Shown: in pieces, positions 1 to 12,796 of the stretch | Position numbering within the stretch: the stretch's first letter is position 1 | Layout of the letters: each line of letters starts with the position of its first letter | NCBI GenBank assembly: GCA_019022495.1 | Contig: JAFEKR010000001.1 | Span: forward strand, 558,001-622,000 | DNA: 64,000 bases | Reading direction: 5' to 3' | DNA from: Epichloe hybrida | Taxonomy: Eukaryota > Ascomycota > Sordariomycetes > Hypocreales > Clavicipitaceae | Translations under genes and position numbers: made by a program | The notes under the pieces: model-generated | Database searches by the model: none | The model's input: the letters and a program-made list of their open reading frames with translations, nothing else | Told to the model about the DNA's origin: nothing

Positions 1-780
1 AGTAGTTAACTATAACCACAGATAAGTTAGGTATTATAAGAAGAGATATTTCTATAGATAATATAGCCCCTTACCTCTTAAGCTAACCTAAATAGGCTAT
101 TTAGGTAAAGAGGTATAACTACAGAGTGTACTAAAGGAAAATAGACTAGAATCCTAGTTATAGGCTTATTAGACTTCTAAGGGATTAATCTATTAACCCT
201 TAGGCTTATAGGATATAACCTTATTATATCTATCCGGGATATTTAGTTAATTATTAATCTTATTATCTATCACAAGAAAACTAACTAAATAACTAAATCT
301 ATTACCATAAGGCATTTTATTTAAACCTAACGTTAAAATCAATCCTTAGCTAAGCTAGCTAACCTATATAACCTCCTTTTACACTCTTTTTATAACCCCT
401 CTTCTCTCTTTATAGCTTTTTATACCTTAGTGTTCTAAATATTAAGTTATTTCTGCTTTTATACTATCTTTATAGCTTACCCTTCTCTCTTTTTTACTAT
501 TTTTCCCTCTTTTATACTTTTTCTATTATTTTTTGTTATTTCCCTCTATTTATCCTATTAATCCTATTTATCCTATTTATACTATTCTGTTTATCCTATT
601 TATCTTACCTTGTTTATCCTATTTATCCTATTTACCCTGTTTTTCCTATTTTTCCTATTTTACCTGTTTTTTAGATTTACCTAGTCTATCCCTCTTAATA
701 AGCGTAGAAATTACGCTATTATTATACTACTATTTACTTTATTTAAATTATTTAAGAAAACTAAACCCTTCTTAAGAAAG
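1..780. other. AT-rich tract, left edge
   Basis: No gene is recognisable. The stretch is pyrimidine-rich on the plus strand from about 360 to 700 and includes a degenerate 10-bp repeat (541-672). It may be the 5' LTR or leader of Copia-1, but it does not visibly match the candidate Copia-1 3' LTR at 28,514-28,975, so the left end of that element is left open. A short ORF across the repeat is low-complexity and not believed to be a gene. Confidence 0.5.
541..672 (+). repeat. Degenerate 10-bp tandem repeat
   Basis: About a dozen units resembling TTTATCCTAT, some drifting to TTTTTCCTAT or TTTACCCTGT. The array encodes a repetitive hydrophobic peptide in one frame by accident. Confidence 0.75.
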
Positions 781-899
781 GGATAGAATTAAATATTAGA
801 CTATTAATAAGATAAACTCCTTACCTTACTTCCCCTAATAATAAGATATCCTAAAAGCCTTTAAAAATAGCTTTTAAAAGACTAGAAAAAAACAGTTTA

Positions 900-2923
900 C
901 TAAGGTAACTATAGCTATATTTATTTACACTTATAAGAGATTAGGAAGAGCTTACCTAGCTAAACCTAAAGGCTACTATATAGCCTAAACTTAATAATTA
1001 GATTATAAGGTTTATTTACACTAGTAAGTATTAAAATTAGTAAGGAGAAAACCTTTAGGAGAACTTTAAAGAAGATTTTAAAGGTTAAATAAAAGACATA
1101 TTTAGGAGAGCTTCTAATAAGCTTATAAGAGAGCTATAAAACTCTCTATAAGATAATAATATTTATATTAGCTAAGGAGTAAGCTTTCTTATCCTAATAG
1201 CTTTTAAACATATGCTTTAAGAGATAATAATAACCCTATAATTAGGAAATAAGTTATAATCTCCTAAACTACCTTATATATAACCCTTATAAGCCACTAC
1301 CCTAAAGACTTTCCCTAATATTCCTTACCCTTAAAAGGAATAATCTCTATATTCTCTATAAAAACCCTTATAATAATCTTAATTATATTAGGAGTTTAAC
1401 TCTTAATAGCTTACCTTTCTTTCTTATTCCTTCCCTTTAGATAAATAAATTATAAAGAAAATATCTAAGCTTATAAAGATATATAAGGATAGTAATCACT
1501 ATAGTAAAAAGCTATATAACTTTCTCTTACTAAAACTTATGCTCTTTAAAAGTAAGTATAACTAAATTAACCTCCTTAAGTTATATTTTAGTAAAGTATT
1601 CCCTATTATATTAATAGGAGATACTAAATAGCACTTTCTTAATTACCTTACTAGTAAGAATCTCTCTTATAAAGAGATAATTATAAATATCTATTAATAA
1701 TTTAAAATAGAAAGTAATTAATAGTTTTATTACTATAAGTAAAGTAATATAACCCTTAAAAATATTATTATATAAAACCCTAATAAGAGTAAGCTTAAGT
1801 GCCTTAAGATTCTATTAACTACCTTAAAGAGAGTTTATAGAGGGCTATACCCCTCTAATACTATAAATATAAAGCTTTATAAGCAGACCTTAAATATAGT
1901 CTCTAGTATCCCTAAATATTAGGTAGTAAAGTATATATATATACTAGGCTTTAAGAACCTTACTAGTAACCTTTATAAATTAATTATAATTACAGAGAGT
2001 AATATAAGAAGTAACTAATATTACTAGTATTAAGATAAAGACCTATTAGAGGTAATATTTATAGACTACTAATATAGCTAATAGAATTAAAGAGACTAAG
2101 GAAGAGAAGGTTATTATAGTAACTTTAAATAACCTAAGTAATGCTTTATCTATAGTAAGAGTAACTACTAGTTATTAAACTATACTAATACTAAACATTA
2201 GAAAGAGAAAGAGAGGTAATAAGCTAGTAAGAACTATTATTTACCTCCTATAAAGAAGAAGTTTTAAGTATTCCTTACTTTATTTAAAGGAAATAATAGT
2301 AATAAGGAAAAGAAAAGAGAAGACTAGGAAATATAGCTTAAGGCCTTTACTTAGGACTAAGATAATAGTAATAATAATATTAAGAAAAAGCCATTATTAA
2401 AGGCATAACTTAGTATTATATAATTCTTTTACGTAGGATTATAAATAATAGATAATATTAACATCCTTATAATACTTAATAATTAAGCTTTTTAACACAC
2501 TTTACTCAAGTAAGAGCTATACCTTAAAGAGGCTTCTAATAAAGATAATTTAATCTATTATACCTCTAAAGAATACTATTCTAAAGAGATCTTTAGAGGA
2601 ATTATACTAGATATAGGAGCCTTAGGCTAATTAACTACTAGTCTAGTATAAGCTAAAGCCCTACTAAGATTAATGCCATTATTAATAATTAAACCCTATA
2701 ACCTAGAAGTTATTTGCTTTAGTGCTAGATTAGTAATAACACATAGTGTTATTTATATACCTATAAAGCTTAGCTAAATTAACTTCTATGTCCTTAATAC
2801 TACTATACCCTTTCTCTTTTCCCTTACTAATATAGATAAAATAAAGGTTAAGATTAATAACCTTACTAATATATTAATTTAAAATAATAAGACTATACTT
2901 ATTATACGTAAATAAGGCCACCC
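900..2923 (+). pseudogene. Copia-1 gag-protease remnant
   Basis: Reading TAA/TAG as former Gln/Trp gives a continuous copia-type polyprotein up to 2,923. The protease region starts near 2,590 with FRGI followed by D-(I)-GA, the relic of the Asp-Thr-Gly-Ala active site in which Thr became Ile. About 95 codons later comes the conserved block containing PFLF and then KQGHP, just before the Gypsy-1 insertion. Upstream, about 900-2,500 is probably gag, but I could not place its start because ATG codons are erased. It is non-functional, with many in-frame stops. Confidence 0.7.
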
Positions 2924-3193
2924 TGTTAGGAGCGCAGAGGTTAAAGATAGGATGTTTATCGAAGCGGGTCTTTGGAGAACCTTTGGGCTATGCGGATAAT
3001 AAAGAGGCTAGCTAGCTATAAGATAGCTACGTGCTTATAGAGCAAGGTATTTATTAAAGACTATATATATTATTAGTGCTAGGTTATAGATTAAAACCTT
3101 TACGCACTTACCCCTAGCTAGTATTTATCTAGTAGTAACTATAATAGTCTTAGCTATTACTTTATTCTTAACCTTTTAGTATAAGCTATAATA
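2924..3193 (+). repeat. Gypsy-1 5' LTR (270 bp)
   Basis: Begins TGTTAGGAGCGC (ancestral TGTCAGG, seen un-mutated in the inverted copy at 25,292) and ends at the RIP-altered form of GCCATGACA. It aligns over its full length to 24,850-25,119, also 270 bp, with differences that are transitions. It is less mutated in its first 120 bp than in its last 150 bp. Confidence 0.85.
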
Positions 3194-4827
3194 AATTAAT
3201 CTCTCTTAACCTTTTTAAGGATATAAACTATTAGCTAGATTATTATATAACTAACACTCTAAAGATCTATAAGAAATATACTAGTACCTTATAATAATAA
3301 AGCTATAGATAATTAGGAAGATAAAGAACCCCTATAATCTAGAACTATAAATAATAGGGTATAATAAATGCCACTTAATCCTAATTTAGGTAAAGGTATA
3401 AATAATATAACTAAAGAAGAAAGGGCATTATAGTAACGCTATAAGGTTATATAATCTAAGCTATATTACCTTTAGAGAAAATAAGAGGTCTTATAAATAA
3501 AGGTGTAAATTAGAGAGCTTAAGGTAAATCTAGGATTAGCTAGACCTTAAACTAGACTTATAATTACCCCTTAATCTAGACTTATAATTACCCCTTAAAT
3601 ATTAGCTATAATTTTACCTATAGTCTATAGTAATATAGTAGTAATTATATAGTAAGGTAGTCTTATTAAAATGTAGATAAAAATGCCTATATATAAAGGG
3701 GAAATGTATAAAAGCCTATAGAATTTCTTAGTAAACTTAGATATACTATTTAAATTAGATTACTATACCTTTAAGAATAATATAACTAAGGTAGTATATA
3801 TAAGTAACTGCCTAGCTAGTAATATAAAGTAATAGTAAATGCATTATATAGCTATAAATAAGTATATAGATTATTTATTAATTACCTAGGTAAATTTCCT
3901 AGAATAGTTAAAAACTAGAATAATAGATATAAGTATAAAACACTTAGAAGTAATAAGGTTACTACTAAATCTTAGGCAAAAGAATAGCTAATTATTTTAA
4001 TCCTTTATATAAGCCTAGGATAAGGTAAAAGCTAAGTTACCTAAATAAATCCTTATATATCTAAGAATTATAATCTTTTTAAATAGCTTAAATAACACTA
4101 TAAGGAAGTAAATAATTAGTTAAGAGATTCTAATAACTTAAAGCTAACTATAAGGCTAAGGTAAGAAAGCAAAGGTTATAATAAGTTTAGGCTAAAATAA
4201 TAAAAAAGGTTAGGACTCTAAAAAAAAGAGGTAATGCTCTTATTTTATATTACCTATAGATAAGGCATAGTAATAAAGTAAAGACTAAGGGAAAAGATTA
4301 TCCCTAGTATGCTATAAATATAAAAAGCCTAGGTATACTATACTAACTTATTAGGCACTAGATTATTTTACCTATAAAAGTACTAAATATATAACTAAGA
4401 AGCATAGGGAAAGTAGTAATAAAGCTATATCTCCTAATATAATACTAGTTTAATTAGTATAAACCTAGGAATATAATCTTACTATAGAATACCCTATAGA
4501 TAATAGAATAAGAATATAAGTATCTTTATAATAAGATAACTAGTAGTTAGCTATATAAGCGCTATTTAATATAAGTATATAGTCTTTAATAATTTATCTA
4601 AAATTATTATTAAAAAAGGATTAGGAGAATATAATCTAATTAAATAGAATATTAAAGAGTGTAAGTAAAAAAGTGATTTTATATTAAGGAATTCTAAAAA
4701 AATTAGTTAAGATAAAAGATAGTATAGGATTTGCAAAGGTTTACTAAGTTAGCTACTTTATTACTAATATAAGTAAAGGGATAATTCTAGGTATAGACTA
4801 GATTAAAGAGTATTTACCTATAATTAT
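3194..4827 (+). pseudogene. Gypsy-1 gag/protease remnant
   Basis: Carries gag-like sequence from about 3,360 and ends in the protease-RT linker. The last codons before the Copia-2 insertion read as G-I-I-L-G-I-D-(Q)-I-K-E-Y, a relic of the LGMDWL block of fungal gypsy elements, and this block continues after 19,128. Stops are TAA/TAG at expected Gln/Trp sites. No zinc knuckle could be read with confidence. Confidence 0.6.
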
Positions 4828-5287
4828 TGTTAAAAATAAGACCTATTTTTAGCCCTTTTCTAGTTAAAGGACCTTTCTATTACTAGCTTGCATTGCAAGC
4901 CTGACAGCTGCACTGCAGCTGTCAACGGTCGCGAAGGTGGCTGTCAATGGCTACGTCGCAGCTGTCAACAGCTGCGACTGACCGTGTGGATGACTAATCC
5001 AAATCAATTATCAATTGTGGATTATTCAATTGCGTTGTAGCTACAAGCGCAGCCACAACCGCAGCGCCACTAGTAATTAGGTAAGCTAGGGTGACGTAAG
5101 CAGGTTACCCTATAGCTATCTTTGATAGCGATTTTCTCTTTAACTAGAGGTCATACAAAAGTCTTATATATAGCAAATTGAAGCTAGAAGACAGGGCTTT
5201 TATTTTATGTAGGAATATTTTTTGGACTAAAATTTAGTGCATACGGGTTGCTAGTTTGTATGGTAGTGAGTCGATTTTTTGGATTTT
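4828..5287 (+). repeat. Copia-2 5' LTR, first part
   Basis: First 460 bp of the 818-bp 5' LTR, starting TGTTAAAAATAAG. It is clearly less RIP-mutated than the matching part of the 3' LTR (18,310-18,769): runs such as GGCTGTCAATGGC are AGCTATTAATAGC there. It has dense short palindromes, including a 10-bp arm/1-bp loop hairpin at 4,903-4,923 and several CAGCTG words. Confidence 0.9.
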
Positions 5288-5504
5288 TATAAGGGCTTGG
5301 GCTTTGCCTAAGCATTGTCCGTATAGTAGTTAGAGAGGGGAGTGGTAAAAGCAGTTAGGGTAGGGAAAGGAGGCTTATATAAGTAGCTAAGGGGGTATAA
5401 GGGGCACTACTAGGGATAGCCTCTTACCCTTTTTCCTTTTTCCTTAAGTCTCTTATTACTATATTAACGCCCTATTATAGTAGCCTAGGGGCTAGTCTAT
5501 AATA
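5288..5504 (+). repeat. Gypsy-2a 5' LTR (217 bp)
   Basis: Starts TATAAGGGCTTGGGC (ancestral TGTAAGGGC, visible on the complement at 44,457-44,465) and ends CTATAATA (ancestral CTATAACA). It is the same length as the other three LTRs of this family and contains AGGGGGTATAAGGGG, a possible TATA element. Confidence 0.9.
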
Positions 5505-8500
5505 ATTAAGAGACTTCCTTTAGTCCTTTTTAATAACTACTAAAAGATATAATAGAAACACTAATAGATATATTAATAGATATAGCAGACACGCTATAAC
5601 CATAAGACTAACCTAGCTAGGGGATAATAACTCCCCTATCTAATGCTATAGCACTACTAGTAGCTTAATAAGCCTAATTTAAGACACTTTAACTTATACT
5701 TAATAAGCAAATAGTAAAACTTATATGCCTCTAATAATAAGTAGCTATAAGCACTATAGGACCCTTAACCTAACTACCTATTATAGCCTAGCCTAATACC
5801 CTAATAGTAAACCTTACTTTACCTCTTACCTTTAACCTAGTCTTAACTATACCTAGGGTAAAACAAAAACCTATCCCTATAGGTAACCTATATAATAGTA
5901 ATAAGGCCTTATTTACTATATAAAAGTTCCTAATAGAATATAAGCTATAGGTAAATAAGGACTTTATTAAAACTAATAAGAATAGGTAAATATTTATTTA
6001 CTAGAACTTATCCTCTAAAGTCTAGTCCTAGGTGGCTACTTTCTTTAAATAAGGTAGTATTTATAATTTTAACCTAGCTAAATTCCTAGAATACCTTAGG
6101 TCTATGTTCTTTAATTTATATAGGTAAGAGATAGCCCTTATAGAACTTAACTAGATAAAATAGGGCCTAGGGGAGCTATTTTCTATGTTCTTTATTTGCT
6201 TTATAAAGAAGCTCTTATTAGTAAGAGAGGATTATTAGGGGGATAATATAAAGCTAGTCAAGCTTTAATAAGCGCTTAATAAGCGTTTAAGAGAAATTAG
6301 TATAGGCTAGGGTATTAGCTAGAGTATGTGGCATATAGCTATTATATAGTATTATAAGATTATAGTTAATATTAAGGCCCTTACTATAGAGAATAAGTAC
6401 TAGTCCTAACGTAAACTATAGCTAGCTAAACCTGCTCCTTAGACTAATTATAAGGGTAACACACTAATAACTAAGGTGTGCGCGGTAAGGACTTAATTAG
6501 GAAAACAGAATAGGCTAGTTAAGAAAAAGAAGGGTCTAAAGCTAGCTATAGATATATAATAGGCTAAATAGGTATTAGAAGTAAAGTTAGCTAAACGCTA
6601 TTAGGAGAGATACTACTTATAATATAAATCTAAGGACTACTACATTTAGGAGTGTACCTTTCTCCTACCCTATCCCCTATAGGTTAGCATTAACTTACAT
6701 AGAGCGGATAAGGAAAGCGTAAATAAGAAAGTAAACATTCCCCCTATAGAAAATAAGTAACCCTTAAGCAAAGTCTTACATAAGGGCAAGGAGGCTAACT
6801 ATATACTATAACATAGGATAACTATTTAAGCTATATAGAGTTAAAGCGAGATATAGTATAATATATAGACTAATTACTATTCTTAATTCCTATACTCTTT
6901 AATATATATTATTATATTAATATCTAGATTAATTATAGTTATAATTATTATAGTGCTATAAGTAAGTTAGTAGTAATATAGTTTAGCCTAAAGCTTATAT
7001 AGTTACTAAAGAGAAGGTATATCTAGACTATAGTGAAAATAAAAAGGAAGGGAAAGAGAGTATAGGAGAACACCTCCTTAATTACCTATATAGTATGCAC
7101 TAGAATAGATATTAATAGCTAGGAGTTATTAGTGTATTTATATATTATCCTAGGCCTTACATAAGATATTATACTTAGGATACTATAGCTAGAATATTAT
7201 AACGTAGTTATTTATATAGCAAAACGGTAATTAGTTATTAAAGTAATAAAGGGCTTATATATCTCTAAAGCCTTTGCACGTGGGGTAAAGACTCTAGTAT
7301 AGGGGATTATTAAGTCCTTATATGCTATAGAAGCGCGCTAGGCACACTAGAGAAAGGACACTTCTATAATGTTTATTACTATAAGCCTTAGGGAGATAAT
7401 AATAGTACTATAAATTATAGCGCCTAAGATAAAACCTAATAGCCTAGACACATTAATATTACCTAAGGAGTTAGCTAACTTCGCAGACCTTTTTAATAAG
7501 GCTAGACCTAATAGCTTACCTCCTTATTAGGGGTCCCTTAATTACTACATATGCTTATATAAGAATTAGGATAGGTCTAAACTAACGCTCCCTTAGGGAC
7601 TACTATATAATATACTAAGGGACTAGCTTCTAGAGGTTAAGCACTAGATTATAGACTTAATAAATAAGGGTTAGATCTATGCTAGCTTATTATTAGCTAT
7701 AGCTCTAGTCCTCCTTATTAAAAAGGCTAATAAGGGTTAGCGTTTTTACATAGACTATTACGCTCTTAATAAGATAATAGCATAGGATTACTATTCTCTC
7801 CTATTAATTAAGGAAACACTCTATTCCTTATCCTAGGCACACTAGTTTATAAAGGTAAATATTTATATAGCGTTTTATAAGCTATAGATTACTAAGGGCT
7901 AGGAGTACCTAATAGCGTTTTAAACTAGGTTTAGGCTATTTAAGTAGCTAGTTTGCCCCTTTAGCCTAGCTAGCGTACTAGCGATATTCTAATATTATAT
8001 TAATAAGTCCTTAAGGGATATGTTAGGGGACTTTATTATAGTATACTTAGATAATATCTTAGTTTACTTAGGGGGATTAAGGAAAGACTATATAGCTAAG
8101 GTCTAGTTAATATTAGGCTACCTAAGGGATATAGGTTTATACTTAGACCTTAATAAGTCTATGTTTATAGTAAAGGAGGTTTAATACCTAGGATATATTA
8201 TTATAGTAAGTTATTTTATTTATCTAGACTTAGTAAAGGTTATAGCTATTAAGGAGTAAGTAGCCCTAACAAAACTTTAGGGGGTCTATAGCTTCCTAAG
8301 GTTTACTAACTTTTACTATAACTTTATTAGTAACTTTTTAAAACTAGTAGCACTACTAGTATAATTAACTAAGAGAAATGTCTCTTTTTAATAGGGACCT
8401 AAAGAGAATAATGCCTTTAATAGGCTAAAAGACGCCTTTATCACGTACCTAGTACTAGCATAATAGGACCTAGATCTCCCTATAGTAGTAAAAGCTAATT

Positions 8501-11217
8501 ATTTAGGAATAGCTATTAAAGAATGCCTTTCCTAGCAAGGCTAGGATAGCGTTATATACCTAGTTACCTATTACTTCACTAGCCTTATAACCTTATAAAA
8601 GAACTATATAATTTACAATAAGGAATTATTAGCTATTATCTTATGCCTTAAGGCATAGTTAGCTAAGCTATAGGGCATTTCTAGTCTATTTATAATCTAT
8701 ATAGACTATAAGAACCTAGAGTACTTTATAACTCCCTAGTTAATATTAGAGCGGTAGGCTTAATAGGTAAACACACTTATGCTATTTAATTTCCACCTCT
8801 AGTATAGACTTAGTATATAAGTATAGTAGCTTAATACTCTTTCTTAAAGGGAATAAGACTAGGAAGAGGTAACCTTTAAGATAGGATATATCCTATAACC
8901 TATTACTATTACATAGCTTTTACTAATACTAGATAAATAGTAAGATAATAGTAGTATAGCGCTACTACTAGCTAGTAAGGTTCTCTTTATTACTAAACAC
9001 CTTTAGACCTTATAGGACTAGGCTATTATCTTAGACCTTATGTATAGTATTTAATTAAGGGCTATCTAGGAAGGGGCCTAAAGGTTTCCTATTAAGGCAC
9101 TTATAAGAGAGTAAGTAGCAAATTATTCTATAAGCGCTTATAAGGCGCTTTAGTTTAGGGGCTATACCTAGGTCCTAGCGTAAGAGCCTCTTATAATAAC
9201 CCTAATATAATAATACCATAATTCGCTAGTAATAAGGCACCTAGGCTATAATACTATATTCTAAATCTTATAAGAGTAGTTTTACTAGGATAGGATATTA
9301 TAAGATATTACTAGGTTTATTTATAACTATTACTACTATAGTAATTATAAGAGCTATTAATAGCGCTAAGGCTTACTAAAGCCTTTACCTATCCCTAACT
9401 AGTTCTAGTTATAAATCTCTATTAACTTTATAATAAACTTACTAGCACTATCCCTAGAAAAGCTATAATACCTAATGGTTATTATAGATTAACTCTCTAA
9501 ATTTATTTAGCTTAAGGCTATAACTTCTATAGGAGCTAAGGAATATATAAAGAGGTTTAAAATGGTTTAGTAGTAGTTTAGGGGGTTTCCTTAATTAATT
9601 ATTATAGATTATAGTTTAGATTAGTTAGGAAAGTTTTAGATAATATTATACTCCCTAGTTAGAATTAATTAGTTACTTTTCACATTATATTACCTATAGA
9701 CTAATAGTAGTATAAAGTAAGTAAACTAAGAGGTATAAGTAATACTATATATTATAGTCTCCTTCTTATAGTTTAACTAGCTAGAATATCTAGTTACTTA
9801 CTAGCTTATAATTAATAATAGGCTATCTTCTATAATAGGAGTTAGCCTAAATAAGCTACTATATAGCTATAACCTAGAGCTAGTTTAGGCACTACTAGAT
9901 ATATTTACTTCTATAATAACACTAAAGGGGCAAGTAATACAGTTTCTTAAGCACCTCTAGGAGAGTACTTATCTAGCGTAAGCTATAATAGCCTATATAT
10001 AATAAAGGTAGTAGGACACTATATTTACTTTATATTAGCTAGTAAAATAGTTCTAGGTTAAAGATAAGGTATAGCTTTTACTTAAAAATATTAAAACTAA
10101 CTACCTCTTATAGAAACTTAATTAGGTAGTAGTAAAGTATATAGTTATAGAAGTCCTAATACTACTTATAGTATAGCTTAATATCCTAAGAGGTATTTAC
10201 CTAGTATTTTACATAAACCTTATTAAACGCGCTATAGAGGACCCTCTCCCTAGTTAAAAGCTCTAGGACTTTTATCTAGGACTAGAATAGGTCCTTATAG
10301 AAGGTAATAATAAACTTATTAAGGAATATTAGGTTAAGCGAATCCTAGTGGCTTAAAATACCCTAGGCTAGGGCAAAAGATATAATATACTTATTAAGTA
10401 AGTAAGTTATATATAGCCTATATAGGAACTATTAGAGAATATAGTATAAACATAGGCCCTTAATAAGTTTAAGGTAAAATAAGGAGATATATAATATAAT
10501 AATAGACTAAATTAATTTTAAAAGACTTATATACTTATAAAGACTTTAATAAGCACCTAAGGTACTAAATTACTATATTTTATTACTACTACTTAATAAG
10601 GATAATTATCTATTAAGTTATTACCTAAATTACTAGAAGAGAATAGTTAGGGGCGCGTTACCTCTATCTAGAGTTATGCTATAGCTACTATAGCTATAGT
10701 ATTATTATTACTAGGTAATAGTTATAGTATAATAAGTTATTTACCTTATTTACCTTAGGCATAACCTAGGACCTAGATAGTGTAAATAGGGTTAGTATAG
10801 GGAGTATATATAGGAGGGGGTATAATAGAAAACCTAGTAAGTAAGTAGTAAGTAAGAGAAGGATAACTAAGGGGGGAGGAGTATTATTTCTAGCTAGGGG
10901 ATAGCTAGCTCCTAAGGCTCTAGGAATATAATTATAAGTTAGACCTATTATAAAAGGGAGGCATAATAGTTACTAGTAGTAATAAGAAGGAGATTTATTA
11001 CTTAACCTAGTAATTTAAATATATTACTAGATTTTATCCTAGTAATAAGGCATTAAAGCTTAGAGAAGCGTAGAAGATTACTTATATATCTCTTTATATA
11101 TTATAGTTAGTTTACTAATAACTTACTAGTTCTATTAGAATAAAACGCTTATAGCTTACTATATAGAATAGGCTATACTATAGCTAGCTAAAGGGCTAGC
11201 GCTAATAAAAGGGGTGA
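5505..11217 (+). pseudogene. Gypsy-2a gag-pol remnant with C-terminal extension
   Basis: Dead polyprotein of a chromovirus-like element. Gag-like sequence occupies roughly 5,880-6,800. RT lies around 7,680-8,450; its YLDD box survives as Y-L-D-N at about 8,044-8,055. Integrase core lies around 9,410-9,650 (I-I-D-Q-L-S-K-F). A chromodomain-like segment spans about 10,324-10,470. The landmarks at 7,681, 8,041, 9,472 and 10,324 are all in one frame. That frame stays unshifted, with TAA/TAG only at plausible Gln/Trp sites, to a TGA at 11,215-11,217, about 240 codons beyond the chromodomain. The extension resembles no domain I know. Confidence 0.78.
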
Positions 11218-12156
11218 CTTTAAGACTAGTTATATTTATTATAGTAGTATTATTAGTAAGGGATGCCCTAAGGGCTAACTATATAGGAGCTAGATTAAAC
11301 TAAGCTTAGGTAAGGAGGGAGTTTTACTAACTAATAAGGTAGTAAAACCTTTAGGATAGTATAGGTATTTTCTTTTTTATACTTAAAGTTTTAGGGACTC
11401 TAGGTTTAATAATATATATACCTATAGTAATCTCTGCCTTAATATCCTTTAGCGCGTAATAGAGATAAGGGTTAGTAAATAAAAGCCTAGTGTACTATAT
11501 ATAGGAAAGGTATTACTTCTAATATAAAGGGCATAATTCTCTAGATTTAGGTGAATAATATTCTAGAACACTAGTAGTAAGGGCTTGTTTTATATATAGC
11601 CTATAAGGGCACTAGACTAATTAGGGAGTAGTATATTAATTATTATTTAAGTTACTCTTTATAAGAAACTTGCTAATAAAATAGGCTAAAGGCATAGTAA
11701 GTCTAGCTAGGGGTAAAGAAAGGTTAGATAGATTATAAGGTATATTTTAATAGGAGAATAATTATTTAAGAAGGAGGTTCTAATAGGATAAAGGGGAAGG
11801 TATAATAAAATCATAATAGTAAAGGGATAGTATTATATAAGGGAAGGTAAGATATAAAAAGAAACTAAGTAAGATATTTATATATAGTTTTAAACCTATA
11901 TTAAGTGATTAATAAACTAGTAAGAGTAAGGCTAGAGACTATAATAAATAATAGGTTAGTGAGGTAAACACATTACATACACTACAAAACTAAGGCATAG
12001 AAGTAAGGTAGTTACTATTACCACGTAATAGCTAGCGGGGTAAATATATTACGCACCTAATAATAATAAGTAAGGAATAGGATTAATTACCTATAGGATA
12101 ATTTATAGGACTATTATAAAAAGGGGACTTATTAGACATGCCTAAGTAAGGGCATA
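11218..12156 (+). other. Gypsy-2a 3' untranslated tail
   Basis: No coding frame recognised. The matching region is present in Gypsy-2b (about 30,378-31,320, complement), so it belongs to the element and is not a further insertion. Confidence 0.6.
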
Positions 12157-12373
12157 TATAAGGGCTTAGGCTTTGCCTAAGCATTATCTATATAGTAATT
12201 AAAGAGAGGAGTAGTAAAAGTAATTAAAGTAAGGAAAGGAGGCTTATATAAGTAGCTAAGGGGGTATAAGGGGCACCACTAGGAATAGCCTCTTACCTTT
12301 CCTCCTTTTTCCTTAAGTCTCTTATTACTATATTAACGCCCTATCGCAGTAGCCTAGGGGCTAGTCTATAACA
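12157..12373 (+). repeat. Gypsy-2a 3' LTR (217 bp)
   Basis: Direct repeat of 5,288-5,504, same length, starting TATAAGGGCTTAGGC and ending CTATAACA. It is followed directly by the ATTTT target duplication and the rest of the Copia-2 5' LTR. Confidence 0.9.
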
Positions 12374-12378
12374 ATTTT

Positions 12379-12736
12379 ACATACAAATGAATTTTGCGGA
12401 AAATAAAAAGTGGCCTATAAGACCTCTTTGGCGGTCCGGATTCACTAATACGGTTAGTAGGTATATGAGAGGAAGAAGATCTTTTTAATCTAGCTAGATA
12501 GCTAGGCCTCTCAATCTAATAGCTGCATTGCCCATATAACGTCACTAAAATCAATTCTATTAGTATATAAGATATTGTAAAAGTCATCTAGATTGAATTT
12601 AATTAGTTAATAACTGCCAAAACCTTCTATTGTGTTGCGTTAAATAAATATTCAACGTAGTGGTTCTACTAGTCCCTGACCGTAGAGCTACACCTGTATA
12701 GCTATTGCTAGCTAGTAACTAGCTCCCTACATTTTA
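12379..12736 (+). repeat. Copia-2 5' LTR, second part
   Basis: Last 358 bp of the Copia-2 5' LTR, ending in CATTTTA (CATTTCA in the 3' LTR). Together with 4,828-5,287 it gives exactly 818 bp, the length of the 3' LTR. Compared with 18,770-19,127 the differences are transitions, some in one copy and some in the other. Confidence 0.9.
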
Positions 12737-12796
12737 ATAGGTTATAAGCCTAGCCTATTACAATAAAATTCTTTTTAATGCACTTTACGTACGGTT

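Larger units (their letters stand above)
5288..12373 (+). mobile_element. Gypsy-2a (chromodomain LTR retrotransposon)
   Basis: 7,086-bp Ty3/gypsy element inserted in the Copia-2 5' LTR with a perfect ATTTT duplication (5,283-5,287 and 12,374-12,378). The empty site is preserved in the Copia-2 3' LTR (GGATTTTACATAC), confirming the junctions. Both LTRs are 217 bp (5,288-5,504 and 12,157-12,373). The pol frame ends in a chromodomain plus an unusual C-terminal extension. A sister copy, Gypsy-2b, lies on the minus strand at 30,161-44,465. Confidence 0.92.

Noticed and set aside
533..775. 80-codon ORF with a hydrophobic repetitive peptide
   Set aside because: Produced by the 10-bp tandem repeat; no start context or domain.
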